This document shows positions 1 through 11,290 of a stretch of 64,000 bases of DNA, one piece after another (position 1 is the first letter of the stretch; each line of letters opens with the position of its first letter). The translations under genes were made by a program, and so were the position numbers. The DNA comes from Microthyrium microscopicum (Eukaryota > Ascomycota > Dothideomycetes > Microthyriales > Microthyriaceae), in assembly GCA_010405405.1 (NCBI GenBank), contig MU004239.1, positions 248,001 through 312,000 on the forward strand. Direction: 5' to 3'. A model generated the notes under the pieces. The model ran no database searches. It was not told the origin of the DNA and saw nothing but the letters and a program-made list of their open reading frames with translations.

Positions 1-71
1 TAACAACATTGAGTCAATGTCATGAACCGAGGCAACGTTGAGGAGAGCATTGATGTGTAGATTGGATATTG

Positions 72-986
72 CTATAAGTCCTTCCTCAGACCTCCACCCC
101 TACGCATTTTTGACTCTCGTTTCTTTTCTTCCTCATTGGGTTCATGCCACCATGTTTTTGCGTTTTGCTTTTCAAATCCCAGCTCTTGCCAATTGCGAAA
201 GCTAGCTGAGGTTATTTGATGATAAGGAATTCCAAGGTCTTTCGATAGCTGGTCCTTCATGTAGAAACCCCAATCCCAAAAATCCATATCAAACTCTGGA
301 CCTCCATCGAAGAAGATTTCGAACATCTTCTGCCGCTCCTCAAACTCCGTGTCCATGTAATCCCTGGACTCGTTCACTATTCTATTCTTGTTATAAGCCC
401 GGGGCTTCGTCCACTTGTCAACTTTCTTCCAGTCAACCTGGAATCCGCCTTCGTCATAAGTAGGCGAGCCATTTGGACCCTTTTTGTGACAGATGTATAA
501 GTGATGGCAGTCATAGTAAGGACTCGAAAGGCTCTTCTTGCGAAATGTCGCGTCCCATTGACTTTGGAATGGCAAGATTTCCCCTAATTTGAGGGGCTCT
601 GGGATGTCAAATCGGGCCTTGTATGAGTCTGTGAGACCCATATTCTCCAGATCGTGCTCATCGTAGCGTGGTCGTGCTTCTCGGCCTGGGGTTGCTCGAG
701 GATCCCGCAATTGGCTTCTGTTGTAGTCAAACTCAAGATCCGGTGTCGTTAGGTGAGGCTTTGTCTCCTTTGCAATTTGAACGTCTGGCTTGGTCTTGGA
801 CGTAGCCTTCTTGCGCCCACTAATGGACGTCTTCGGTGCCACCTTGGTCTTCTTGGCAGGTTGGCCTGCCTGGGGCTCATCTTTCGAATGTCGCTTCGAA
901 TTTTTCGAGTTGATTGAGGACGCACTCGATTGCGTCAGCTTTCCCTCCATCGCGTTAGATTTCGTGCCAGCTCGAGTTGTAGGCAT
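72..986 (-). CDS. Hypothetical basic protein, 304 aa
   Basis: Single-exon reading frame of 304 residues; I do not recognise the family. The first ~85 residues are rich in Ser, Lys and Thr with basic runs (AKKTKVAPK, SGRKKATSK) that resemble nuclear localisation signals, so a nuclear protein is a guess. The rest is denser and rich in Trp, Asp, Phe and Tyr, with an aromatic/acidic stretch around residues 225-245 (FFDGGPEFDMDFWDWGFYM), and it ends in a charged KKRESKMRRGGG tail. This composition suggests a folded C-terminal domain restricted to fungi. The first ATG of the frame was used as start. No signal peptide or membrane segment is visible. The frame is open and compositionally protein-like, so I believe it is a real gene, but I assign no function. 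Confidence 0.6.
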   Translation of the reverse strand: MPTTRAGTKSNAMEGKLTQSSASSINSKNSKRHSKDEPQAGQPAKKTKVAPKTSISGRKKATSKTKPDVQIAKETKPHLTTPDLEFDYNRSQLRDPRATPGREARPRYDEHDLENMGLTDSYKARFDIPEPLKLGEILPFQSQWDATFRKKSLSSPYYDCHHLYICHKKGPNGSPTYDEGGFQVDWKKVDKWTKPRAYNKNRIVNESRDYMDTEFEERQKMFEIFFDGGPEFDMDFWDWGFYMKDQLSKDLGIPYHQITSASFRNWQELGFEKQNAKTWWHEPNEEEKKRESKMRRGGGLRKDL

Positions 987-1586
987 ATTGAAGCTCTATC
1001 TTTGTAAATCAGGCAATGTTGAGAGAAGTATCAAGTGGGCAGTAAGACGGACGCTAGCAAGTCTCGTCCTATATACTTTGAGCTGGTTGAGGAAGGGAAG
1101 CCATTGACATCAGAGGTGCGACGCGGTTAGAGATCGGCTCTAAGGCTGTAAACATGGTTGCGGCAGAATATTGATCTGATTGGTTCATGTGTTTGTCGAT
1201 GGTTTGGAGATAGAGCTTGTCTTATTCTCCGCCATTGGGTACCGTATGTTATGCTTTATCTAGATATCGTGATCGCACGCCAATCACGTTATTTATGCTG
1301 ATACATTTTTTTCCATCTCCACGATATCTTTAGGTGGAGGGCACGCAACAGATCAAGTCAGCCGGTGATATCGTGGGGAAATACCAGGGATGATGTCACG
1401 ACTGCCTCTCATTGGCCCTATCATGATCTGATGATCCCCAATCTTTCCCATGTCCTTGCCGCTCATCCCTCTTCTTCTGTCTCTTCTTTCTCTGCAGAAC
1501 TCCCTTTACACCTTCGTTCCAACCTCAAGAATAAAACTTGGTGTCTGCTTATGTTGTAACTGCTCCCGAACCCGGAACTCGACTCC
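987..1586. other. Divergent intergenic region
   Basis: This 600-bp gap lies between two divergently transcribed genes and should hold both promoters. I see pyrimidine-rich runs just upstream of the plus-strand start (about 1440-1500), typical of fungal 5' leaders. The short frames here overlap the flanking genes in other phases and do not look like proteins. Confidence 0.4.
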
Positions 1587-3326
1587 ATGTCCTCTCCTCG
1601 ACCTTCGTCCAGCGGCGGCCGACCACTCACTCCAAAACACCATGACTGGGTCACTGTGGGGCTATTAATATCTTTAGCTCCCCTGTCCATTACTCTAGGC
1701 CTGTTGGTTGCTTTGTCTGATGCTGTGTCAAGGGTTGTTGGACACAGGGGAAAGCTACTTCCTCGACTAAATGCACAATCGAGCAATCGCCGCCTCAATG
1801 GACGTCCCCAACCCCCGAGCCAGTCAGTGGAGACCACTGCTATCCTTGAACAGCCTAGGGGGCCAAAATATAATGTTTTGATAACTGGATCTACACCTTT
1901 GGCATTGGCAATGGCTCGAGAGTTTACTAAAAATGGTCACCGAGTTACCGTAAGCGATCACGAAACTGTTCGGCGAGTAAATCGAGCCCGATATTCGAGA
2001 GGCGTGTCGAGTTTCTTGCCGATGAAAAAGGTCGATACTTATGCTTGGCCATTGTTTGGTAGATCTACTCAGACTCTCAGTTTTCCCGAACAAATGCTTC
2101 TTGTTGTGAAGGCAAAACAACCGAATATTTGGCTACCATGTGATGATTCAATTACCGAGGAAGAAATGATGCAGGCAGTTGGGGTTATCAAATCGCGATA
2201 TCCAGAGATTTCGGTCTACTCACCTGGACCGGAAGCTCTCAATCTATCGTGGGACTCTACAGAATTTACTCAATATGTTGAATCTCTGGATCTCACTATC
2301 CGAACACCTAGAAGCTCGATTGTGATGAGCAGAGGCGAAGTTCATCGCATGATTGGATCGCCTGGGAGGACCAAATCAGTACATCTCACTGGACCAGTAT
2401 CAAACAACGGTACCCCGGAGCCTTTTGTGAAAGGCCATCGATGGCGAGACTCTGGATATTCCGAAGGCAGCTCCACTGATGGGAAAGATAGCTTGGAAAG
2501 CTCACAGTTGGAAAAGTCGTTTCACCTACCGCTTGAGAATTTAAGCAAGACATATGACCTCCTGAGCAGCCTTTCCATCAATTCTGTATCTCCTTGGAAA
2601 GCATCCAGTGTTGTAATCGGTCGACCTTGTATTGTTCATGCACTTATCGTTGAAAATTCCATGCGAGCATTTACCGCATATCTTGGAAGCAACAAGATTA
2701 CATATCCAGCAACCGAAGACAGCGAATCAGATTCGTTTGCAGACACCATTAATCCTATGGATCAGGATTCCCCTCTAGTTTCTACGCTTCAGCAATTCTC
2801 CAAAGGGTTCATTTCCAAACTCCCAGGTTACGTCTCCGGTACCATAAGTCTGCGGTTCATACTGGTAGAAACCTCTACATCCTTTGGTCTAGAAGTCAGA
2901 CCATGCATCATTCAATGCCAATTTGGTCTTCCTAAGGCTCTCCTAGGAATTCCAGACGCAGCGCCAACTTGGGCGCTGGGTATGGCCAAGCCTTGTGTTC
3001 GAATGAAGCAAAGACAAGCATCAATTCCAAAACAAGAAATCACATCTGGAATCAATACTGGAGTTTACTCTCTTCCAGGAGCATTTTTCTTCCTCTTCCT
3101 GCGATCGATATTTGGTTTTGTCACGTTCCAGCTCTGCACATCCGATGTGCTTTGCCAATGGCGAGTCTTTGTGGATAAGGTAATGTATTGGAGAGAAGAA
3201 CTGTGGGATTCTGAAGATCCAGGTCCTTTCTTTTGGTTCTGGATTGTAGAACAACCAATCGTTGCATTTTTAGAGCTGCTTTCTCGCATATTAAGGACAT
3301 TTAGAATTATGGCGCCGCTGGAATGA
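1587..3326 (+). CDS. Membrane-anchored degenerate ATP-grasp-like protein, 579 aa
   Basis: Single exon, 579 residues. A hydrophobic segment near residues 20-45 (VGLLISLAPLSITLGLLVAL) predicts an N-terminal membrane anchor. It is followed by a Rossmann-like pre-ATP-grasp domain starting NVLITGSTPLALAMAREF, with a later acidic position (VSDHE) and an LPCDDSITEE segment, as in carbamoyl-phosphate-synthase-like ATP-grasp proteins that begin 'VLxTGxxxPxALxLAR'. A Ser/Thr-rich linker (about 250-320) precedes a C-terminal part (SGTISLRFILVETSTSFGLE) that resembles the ATP-grasp substrate-binding end, but I do not find a convincing ATP/Mg site. A second hydrophobic segment (PGAFFFLFLRSIFGFVTF) lies near residue 500. 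Family membership is inference; the ligase reaction may be lost. The start is the first ATG giving the anchor. Confidence 0.55.
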   Translation: MSSPRPSSSGGRPLTPKHHDWVTVGLLISLAPLSITLGLLVALSDAVSRVVGHRGKLLPRLNAQSSNRRLNGRPQPPSQSVETTAILEQPRGPKYNVLITGSTPLALAMAREFTKNGHRVTVSDHETVRRVNRARYSRGVSSFLPMKKVDTYAWPLFGRSTQTLSFPEQMLLVVKAKQPNIWLPCDDSITEEEMMQAVGVIKSRYPEISVYSPGPEALNLSWDSTEFTQYVESLDLTIRTPRSSIVMSRGEVHRMIGSPGRTKSVHLTGPVSNNGTPEPFVKGHRWRDSGYSEGSSTDGKDSLESSQLEKSFHLPLENLSKTYDLLSSLSINSVSPWKASSVVIGRPCIVHALIVENSMRAFTAYLGSNKITYPATEDSESDSFADTINPMDQDSPLVSTLQQFSKGFISKLPGYVSGTISLRFILVETSTSFGLEVRPCIIQCQFGLPKALLGIPDAAPTWALGMAKPCVRMKQRQASIPKQEITSGINTGVYSLPGAFFFLFLRSIFGFVTFQLCTSDVLCQWRVFVDKVMYWREELWDSEDPGPFFWFWIVEQPIVAFLELLSRILRTFRIMAPLE

Positions 3327-3738
3327 TGGGGGAAGTTTACACGAACTGTATATATTTAACGACATAGGTATACGATTATGAACATACACGCATTTCAAGC
3401 ATTTATTCTGAAAAGATATCCTTTTCGTATTTCTATGAACTTGCCAAATATGTAGTAGATTGGAAAACCTCGGTCCATTCTTTATCCTTGTAGCTCGAAG
3501 CTTTCGAAGCTCTCGAAGCTCTCCAGAGTCCAAACCACAAAATCCCATGTTACACAACATCTACACCGCAAAATCTAACACATGAAATCCCGCACACCCA
3601 CATTGTCCCTCCCAGACTATACGCGAGAACATATATGCGCCCAGATCCTCCTACATAAACCACCAACTGCCCCACCTCCTCATTCCCTCTCTCCCCTCTT
3701 TATACCGTGCGTCTAACGAAGTCACGAATCCCAAAAAA
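3327..3738. other. Intergenic region with short CTCGAAG-type repeats
   Basis: No gene seen. It holds the 3' end of the ATP-grasp-like gene and the promoter of the thioesterase gene. Around 3493-3525 the sequence repeats AGCTCGAAGCTTTCGAAGCTCTCGAAG-type units (about 9-10 bp each), a short imperfect tandem repeat. A C-rich, pyrimidine-rich leader precedes the next ATG. Confidence 0.35.
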
Positions 3739-4404
3739 ATGACAACAAAATTCCAATCCCAAGACCACTCCATCGCTCCCAACATCGCGCACTTCTCAAA
3801 AATCCCCTGGTGTGCTACCTACCTCTCCAACCCCGCCTGGACGCTCGTCCCAACGCGCTGCCGCGAACCTAAAGAGAGTACCGAGGACTCTCTATTCAGC
3901 ACGGCGCTTCAGACACCATCTACGATATCGCACCACCTTACACTCGCCAACGTCCCAAGTCTGCCATTGAAAAGAGATCGTGTATTGGAATGGCGGATCG
4001 CGTCCGGTAGCAAAGAAGCTGCGGATATGGGGTTAAGGATACCAGCGACACAGACGTTCTGGAGTCTAGGCGCGGATCTCAATGGCTTTCCGAATGTTGC
4101 GCATGGGGGCTTATTGGCGGCGTTGCTTGATGAGGCGATGGGACTATTGCTCACAGTGAATGGGGAGTTTGGTGGCGGTAGTGGGGCCTTGATTAATGCG
4201 GTGACGGTGTTTATGAATGTACGGTATCGTGCGCCGGTACAGACGCCGGGGACGGTGTTGGTGGGCGCTAGGTGTACGAAGAAGGAGGGACGGAAGACGT
4301 TTGTGAGCGCGCAGGTGGTGCAGTGGCAGGAGGAGCAGGGGAAGGAGGTGGTGTGTGCGGAGTGTGAGGGGATGTATTTGGAAGTCAAGGAGACGAGGCT
4401 GTAG
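3739..4404 (+). CDS. Hotdog-fold thioesterase superfamily protein, 221 aa
   Basis: Single exon, 221 residues. The C-terminal half carries the PaaI/4HBT hotdog signature: GFPNVAHGGLLAALLDEAMG (His about residue 122, with the Gly-Gly turn and the Asp-Glu of the central helix), then INAVTVFMNVRYRAPVQTPGTVLV and an EGRKTFVSAQV strand. These proteins hydrolyse acyl-CoA or acyl-carrier thioesters, usually as dimers or tetramers. The N-terminal ~85 residues contain SNPAWTLVPT and DSLFSTAL segments seen in fungal members of this family that precede the fold. There is no clear mitochondrial presequence. The substrate cannot be told from sequence. Family call is firm; the biological role is unknown. 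Confidence 0.8.
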   Translation: MTTKFQSQDHSIAPNIAHFSKIPWCATYLSNPAWTLVPTRCREPKESTEDSLFSTALQTPSTISHHLTLANVPSLPLKRDRVLEWRIASGSKEAADMGLRIPATQTFWSLGADLNGFPNVAHGGLLAALLDEAMGLLLTVNGEFGGGSGALINAVTVFMNVRYRAPVQTPGTVLVGARCTKKEGRKTFVSAQVVQWQEEQGKEVVCAECEGMYLEVKETRL

Positions 4405-4783
4405 ATGGTGAGATACTTTGATATTCTTGGGCGATTTGGCAGGATAACGAGCATTTGATATGTTTGGATGATATAGATTTGGATATATTCGCCTCCACTC
4501 CATTCTCCGCTGGTAGGTATATTCAGACACATACAAGTACATTAAAAACTTCCCATCAGACAGCCATACAGACGTTGCATGGCTTGACAAGCGACTGATA
4601 TCTTCCGTTGCAGTTCTGAATATTCTGTCAACCAATCGTCTGTCGCTACTAGCATGTGTGCCGCAGATGATTTATATGGCCGTGTTCCTTGCTTCAGGGG
4701 TTCGAAATTGGTTCGAGATTCACGAAGTAGGCCTTTAAAGATGTATTCGCAAGCTCGCCCATTTCTTCACGATTTCTGTTCTT

Positions 4784-5766
4784 TCATATCGGATGCCCTG
4801 CCGTTGCCTTTGCCTCCAGTACACCACTTCCTCTAGAGCTAAAAATAGCCATGATGCCAAAGAGGCCATAAAACAGCGCCAGAGGATATGCAACCAGCAC
4901 TCTCATCTGGCTCATTCTGCCCACTGCACAAAACATAGCACTCGAGCTATACGTGCACCAGCTGATGGCCAAGCTTGTTATTATGTAACCGAAGAAGGTA
5001 TCCATAGGTACGGCAATACCGACTAGGGATGTGAAGACGAGGGGGAGGATACAGTAGCCGAGTACTGATGTGGATCGGCCAAAGGTCAAGGTCGAGAGGA
5101 GATTACTTGGATGCTCGTGTTGGGTGGAGGACGCATCAGAGACAGTTGGTGGTGCCATGAGTGAGAAGACTCCCCATAGGGAGAGGCTGCCTAGAGCTCC
5201 TAGGCCGTAGATGTAGCCAAAGTGGACTTTACCCGACTGTATAGGTTAGCGTATTGTTTGAAGTTGATGGAGCTAGAGCTTACGAATAGGAGGAAGAAGC
5301 CGAAGAGAAGAAAGAAAAGTACAGGTCCGGCTAAATCTGCATCATCCATGATATGTTGATCCATTCGCGCCAGAGGGTTGAGGACGGAGAGTGTCTTGGA
5401 TGGAAGTTAGTATGCGAATTGTATGCATTGGAAATCAGTCCAGCTTACCTTCATCTTTATGTGTCCGAAATTGACGCCTAATTCTTCCAAGAGTGGAGGC
5501 TCTCCATCATATCCCTCTGTGCCGAATGCCGCGAGCCAACCTGTGCGTAGACCTCCTTGATCTCCCATGCGACCGCTCACACCTGGCTGAGCCCCGAAGC
5601 CTCCACCAAATCCAGTATTTGCGTACCCGCTGGATGATGCGCCAGCATTGTTGTATGCTTGGAATGGAGTTGAGTGGCCGGATACAGGTTGTTGTGAATA
5701 GGAGGATTGGTAGAATTGTAGGTTGGGTGTTGCTTGTTGTTGGGGAGGGTAGCCGTATTGGGCCAT
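4784..5766 (-). CDS. YIP1: YIP1-family Golgi/ER Rab-interacting membrane protein
   Basis: Three exons on the minus strand: 5766-5449, 5394-5284 and 5236-4784, giving 293 residues with all junctions in phase 0. Introns start GTAAGC; the first ends after a TACTAAC-like branch site. Residues 1-90 are Gln/Gly/Tyr-rich and disordered, as in yeast Yip1 and mammalian YIPF5. The conserved segment DDADLAGPVLFFLLFGFFLL, then SGKVHFGYIYGLGALG, is diagnostic, followed by further hydrophobic helices, making five membrane spans. Family members bind Ypt/Rab GTPases and help COPII vesicle formation and ER-Golgi traffic. The gene is divergent from the heme-lyase gene. Confidence is high for family; the choice of YIP1 over other YIPF members rests on these motifs. 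Confidence 0.88.
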
Positions 5767-6192
5767 GGCAGCGGGCGCGAGTGGTAAATTTCTGTCAAAT
5801 TGGATTTAAGGAGAGGAGGAGAATGTTGAGAGACAAGAAGAAGATGTGGCGACGTGTAGGTGATGGGTAAAAGGTGTCATGAACATTAGTGGTAGTAGTT
5901 TGTAGTAGCAAAAGGCAACTGCGTAGCTTTTGAGATGCCAGATGGACTTTGGCGTTGCGCGTAGTTGCGCATCCCTGTCGCTGACAGGTTAAAGTCAGCA
6001 TTTAGTCAGCCAACATCATCCCCGGAATCATCCGATCAGGCCAGAAAAAGTTGGATATGAGAGGCAAGAGGAGAGGCCGCCAACCCTTGATATCTCTCCC
6101 TTCTACTCATCATCAACTGGTCAATTCTCTACAACAAACTTCGCAACCTCTTTTTGGCCAACTCCCGCACCCGCTATCTACTCATCCTCAAA
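5767..6192. promoter_or_regulatory. Shared divergent promoter, YIP1 / cytochrome c heme lyase
   Basis: A gap of 426 bp separates the two start codons, so both promoters must lie here or overlap. No further gene was seen. An uninterrupted TATA box was not obvious. The assignment is from gene arrangement only. Confidence 0.45.
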
Positions 6193-7201
6193 ATGGGTTG
6201 GTTTTGGTCCGAAGCAACTCCCGCAATCGCGGCACCCGTTGCGCCTCATCCTATGCCAACATCTTCGGATGCCGTTCCTCCAGTATGTTAGCGACTCAGC
6301 TATATATTATACCCTTAACTAACAAGTATAGCCATCATGTCCTATGCACAAGCCGAAAGCCGTAGAAGCAGACATCAAAGCCTCTTCATTACAGGCATGC
6401 CCGTACACACCACCCGATAAAACCACACGCGACTCTGGTCCTCGATCCGCCACGATATCAAAACTCAATCCACTGAATTGGATGCCCACCAACCTCTCCA
6501 ACGAAGCAGCCCCTAATCAAAATTACAAACTTCCTCTCGAACGCGAACAGAGCACCATTCCCAAAGGCGACGGCTCCGGCAACTGGGAATATCCTTCTCC
6601 TCAGCAAATGTACAACGCTCTGCTACGGAAAGGCTACAATGACACACCCGTCGATGGCATCGAGCCAATGGTTGCAGTCCATAACTTCCTCAACGAAGGG
6701 ACCTGGGCCGAAATCATGGAATGGGAACGCCGCTTCGGCCGAGGTTTGATGCAGGGCTGGCGCGAATGTGCAAGAGGTGAAGCTGGCACCAAGTACAGTG
6801 CCGCTGGCGAGATGGACTGGACCGACAAGGACTTGCCGGCACCGCAACTTGCGCGCTTCACTGGTCGGCCAGGCGAGCTTAGTCCACGAGCACGCATGCT
6901 ACAGGCAGCGGGATGGTTGTTTCCAAGCCATTTCGAGAGCGAGCCGCCGTTTGATCGGCACGACTGGTTTGTGCAGCGCAAACAGCCGGACGGAAGCGTC
7001 AAGGAGGTCAGATATGTGATCGACTACTACTCCGGGCCACCGGAGTCAGATGGCATGCCAGTGTTCTTCTTGGATGTCCGACCTGCTGTCGATACACCAG
7101 CGGCGGCAGCAGCGCGTACTATGCGCTGGGCACGCGAAGTCTGGTATCAAGGAACTGGTGCTCAACTTAGAGAGCAAAAGACACAGAGCTCCAACTCATA
7201 A
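6193..7201 (+). CDS. CYC3: Holocytochrome c synthase (cytochrome c heme lyase)
   Basis: Two exons, 6193-6282 and 6332-7201, 319 residues. The intron begins GTATGT and ends with CTAAC...TAG. The first exon starts MGWFWSEATPAIAAP; without it the frame would start inside a heme-binding motif. Two Cys-Pro motifs (SCPMHK near residue 33 and ACPYTP near residue 53) are the CP heme-regulatory motifs of the family. The catalytic core includes GNWEYPSPQQMYNALLRKG and AVHNFLNEGTW, the latter with the conserved heme-ligating His. The enzyme attaches heme covalently to apocytochrome c (or c1) in the mitochondrial intermembrane space. It is longer than yeast Cyc3 (269 aa). Whether it serves c, c1 or both cannot be settled here. 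Confidence 0.9.
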
Positions 7202-7431
7202 CGTTCCTCTGCCGCGTTTTTTGGCGTTTCATTCTGTGTATTAGCACCTTGCCTGTTCTTTACTCTCCACTTTTAGCATGTTGACGATGGATATCGAAGG
7301 GATGATCCCATGACTGGTAATTTGGCATTTGAGCGTTTTGGTTTCAACCCAGTTTTTGGCGAACCATGTATATATTTCCTTCATAAACAGCAACACCGAT
7401 CAATGCTATGCTAACTAACAGTCAATGCCTC

Positions 7432-10400
7432 TTACTCCGAATCGCTATCGTCAATAATAAATCCTGCTCTCGTCTTCCTCGCTGTGGGTGCCTGCTTCAC
7501 CGAGCCATCGTCCGAGTCCTCTGCGCCATCCATCACAACATCTTCAGTCGCTTTATCCAAACCAGCACTCTCCTGTGACGGCCCAAGAGGCTGTGAAGAA
7601 ACAGGCGTATCTTCACCATCGCTCCCATCCTCCGAAGTTCTTCTCATCGGCGCATCAGACTCATCATCAGAATCAGAAGACAGCCCGGAATCAACATCCA
7701 TCGGATCATCCTCCGCATCACCCTTCCGTCGCTTCCCTCTCTCGGAACCACTCTCCACATCCTCCCCATCACTCTCTTCATCATCGCTCTTCCGCTTCTT
7801 CCCTCGCTTCTTCGTCACTCCCTCACCAGCAACGGCATTAGCAATATTCTTCCGCGCCATCTGCCGTCGCTCCTCCTCCTTGGCGAAAAACTCCTTATCT
7901 CGCTCTTGATCAGACTCATCATCGCTCTCGTGCACCCAGAGGGCTGATTTGATCTTCCTGCTCTTCTCCTTCTCGTTTAAGCGCCGCTTAGCAGCTCGTG
8001 CAGCTAGTTCTGCATCATCTAGCTCTACAACTTCGCGGGCACGTTTGCGCTTCAAGGTACGTTTCTTGGGCTCGACATCTGACTTGCGCGCTGTAGGACC
8101 ACCAGCTGGGAAGAGAACCCCATCGTTGTCGGAGGCATCGTCTTCGCTGGATAGAAAGCCTTCCTCGGTGCTGCGGATGCGTGTGCTGGCGGCGGATTTG
8201 CGGCGCAGGTAGTATTCAGGTGCTTTGGCGTCGGGATAGTCTGCGAGAGTGGAGAGGGTTGATTCAGCGTCTTGGATCTTCTTGAGCGCGTTTGTGAGAT
8301 CTGCGGAGGTCAGGGCGGAAGGGATGTACCAGGTGGCGCCGGGAGTGTCTTCGAGATCCATGCGGAGGAAGCCAACGAGGGTCATAAGAAGGCGGAATTT
8401 GTTGTTTTTGAACATGGCGGTTTCGACTTCTTTGTTGCTGGATTTGACGGTTATTGTAGGCGTTTGAGCGTTGCTTGTCGTCTTGTCTGCGGACGATTCG
8501 TTCTGTTCGCCAGATTCTGCTGCTCTTGTAAGTGCTTCAATTTCCGCCCAGGATGATTGTTCGTCTTCCCAGGCTTTGCGTGCTTCAGCGGCACGGCTTA
8601 GCTCGTCCTTGACAAATTTGATCAAGTCTGATTTTGTTGCTGAAACTAACGCTTCGGTGACGACTCCAATTCGATCACCTTCTGCAATTTTTGGGTTCAC
8701 TTCCAACTCCGCAGGCGGTCTGGGCGCGCTCTTGTTGACTTCTTTATCGAACCCATGCTCTAGATAGAACATAGAGGATGGTATCTTGCTGAACAGCATC
8801 TCCACCATAAGTTCAGGATGCTCTTGAACACGCTTGATCATGCGCTTAAACAGCTGCCGAACCAGCTCTTCCCATTCCTTGAAACAAGATAGGTCGTGAT
8901 CTATACAGGCCTCTCCTTTGATCATATTCTGGAACAGCTGGACAATGTCCACGCGGAACAGAAGCGTGCTTAGCTCTGCCTTGAAGGCTACTCGGTGGAA
9001 GAAACGATGGGCGCGCTTTAGTTGGTCTACGCTGAGGTCTCGATAGAATTTAGTGAACTCGACAAAGGTGTCGACACAGCCTTGTTGCATAAACTTGGCT
9101 GAAAACCGAGCAAAGTCAAACTTTCGTTCTCGTGAAATGATCTCGATACGGCCAACGTCTTCCGGGCCTGAAGCATCGTCTCCGTTGGTAGGAGCAGTTG
9201 TGTCGGTGTCCTGAGCGGCCTGCTTCTTCTTACGTGTTCGTCGGCGAGAGCGGATTTGCATATCGGTATTTTGCTTCGCGTAGCGCTCTAGCATGCGGAT
9301 GAACACGTGTGCCAACTCGGTAACAGCATTGAGGTAGCCACGCCCCTGGTCTTTGTAGTTACGTAGCAGGTCAATTACTCGGGTATGCGTTCCTTCTTCA
9401 TAGAAGAGATTGTTCTGGATGTTGTCGGCAATTTCTTGATCTTCTTCGTTGTTTGACTCTTCCATTTGCTGGACCGTCAGGAGAATTTGAGTGAAGCACT
9501 TCATGCCAGAATTGACATAGTGCCAATCCTTGGAGTCATAGGACGTTTGCATAAACCGATTAAGTAGAACAAATGTCTCCTTGTTCATGACTCCAGCAAT
9601 GATACCAAATCCCTCCTCCTCAGGCTGTTGTCCGGCCTTTTGCTTGCCTTTGGCAGCTGCTGATTGCTTCATATGTTGTCTCCGAGAACTTTCGGCTTGA
9701 AGGAACCAGCTGACGAGGTAGAAGTATTGCATTTTGTGCATTTCCAGCACACGATCCAATTCTCGTTCGATTGACCGCCGTAGATGGGTGAATAGAGGGT
9801 TAAATGCGCTGTCCAGAAAATCTTCCACAAATTTGCGCAAATGCCGACGTGCAGAGCTAGAGACTGGTACTTCCATATCAAACTCAAAAGAGCCTTTATC
9901 TTCATTCGCTTTTCGTCCACCGGTTTTCGGTTTATTCCATTTCTTGGACTTGTCAAGATATTGGAGACCTTTGGCAGGACCACTGATAGCACTCTGTCCA
10001 GAGATCGTGGAAACGCGTTCTTGGTCGCGCGTCAGCCAGAGCATAGTGCCAAATCGATTGTGTCGAGTTGGTGCATATCGTGCGTATCCAGCATGCATGG
10101 CTTTCTCCTTTCTCATAAGCTCCTTTAATTCTTGAGTATTTGTCTGGATGAGCTCGTCCTCTTTCATGAACAGTCGCGTTGGGTCTATGCCTTTAAGGAG
10201 ATGGAATAGAGCCTCCAGAAGTACCACGTCCTGGATTGTGAACTCGTCTCCCATACTTGACGCCACCGTTAACAGTAGCTGAAGGATGTCTTGGTAGTAA
10301 AAGGCATCGATCGTTTTGGATCTGGATATCTCGATCTCATCGACATCGGCTGGGAGGTCTGCTGGTTGCGTAATCATGACAACGTTTCGAATGGCGTACA

Positions 10401-11048
10401 AGACGAGGCGAATGATTCCGTCGTCACGAATACTACGATCATTCTTAGGCTCGGCCATTGCTGGAAGTGCAATTCGCACAAGTTGGCGAAGGATCTTTTT
10501 TGAATCATGCTGAAGTATGGCGCGCTTATATCCGACTTGTGCGAGTCGTAGGTATGGGAGATGCTTGTGATGGTGCGCGGTAAATTCGTGATCTTCAACT
10601 TCCAAGGTCCATGTCAATGGTACCAAAAGTTCCACTGGTACAATTAGTATCACGATCCCAAGCCACAAAATGAGACTCACAGCATAACAGCGCTATCTTC
10701 GACCGCAGCTTATTGTCCTTTCCATCTTCTGGCCAGTCTGCCAGTATTTCAAGAATATCGCCTTTGACAAAGTTTGATTCTGCCAGCACTCGTTGTACGT
10801 CCAATCTTCCAAGTTTCTCGTCGTAGAACTTGATCCATCGTCGCAGATCTTTCAGACAACCGATAACGTCGTCTCCAAGCACATATCTTCCATGCTGCTC
10901 TATACTCGTGCCTCCAACCTGGGTGATCAGTTAGTAGGTTATGCAGTAGGAAAGTCGTTGAACATACTGCAGTGACGAGACTGCCCACGTAAGCGCGAAC
11001 TTCGGGATCCACGGTCTCCCGCTTCTCGAAAAATTCCTCTATACTCAT
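7432..11048 (-). CDS. TOF1: Topoisomerase 1-associated factor 1 (TIMELESS family)
   Basis: Three exons, 11048-10968, 10918-10681 and 10634-7432, 1173 residues. The second junction is phase 1 and joins ...KIALLC to LELLVPLTWTLEVED. Residues from about 30 to 330 form the TIMELESS domain (YVLGDDVIGCLKDLRRWIKF, LPYLRLAQVGYKRAIL, RHNRFGTMLWL). The last ~250 residues are Asp/Glu/Lys/Arg-rich and disordered, with acidic patches and basic KKR clusters, as usual for Tof1/Swi1. With Csm3/Swi3 it forms the fork protection complex, which pauses forks at barriers and supports the S-phase checkpoint. The gene is divergent from the dehydrogenase gene with 242 bp between starts. Long plus-strand open frames inside it are shadows of the acidic tail. 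Confidence 0.9.
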
Positions 11049-11290
11049 GGTGGTGGGGTGATTTGGTGAGTTGGAGAATTGCAGGCAGTCCAGAAGATCA
11101 ATTAACACAGACGCGTTAAATCGCGATCCAAATGTTGCCAGACGCGTCAAAGTTGCAAGGACACCCCTGTCACAAGATCTCGGTTAGATTCGGAAGCTTC
11201 TGACAATGCCAACCTCAAGCAGCACCTCAACACCAAGAGATTATTTCTTTCGTTGAAAAGGATACACGAGTAAAATTTGGCATATCCATC
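11049..11290. promoter_or_regulatory. Shared divergent promoter, TOF1 / 3-hydroxyacyl-CoA dehydrogenase
   Basis: Only 242 bp lie between the two start codons, so both transcripts must be driven from this stretch. This is inferred from gene arrangement; no specific factor site is claimed. Confidence 0.4.

Noticed and set aside
4695-4730. tRNA-like B box (GGTTCGA repeated)
   Set aside because: No matching A box, acceptor stem or anticodon arm can be folded around it. It lies in the 3' region of YIP1.
7484-8767. Long plus-strand open frames (up to 141 codons) opposite TOF1
   Set aside because: They are antisense shadows of the Asp/Glu/Ser-rich tail of TOF1, giving Ser/Leu-rich peptides without any domain.
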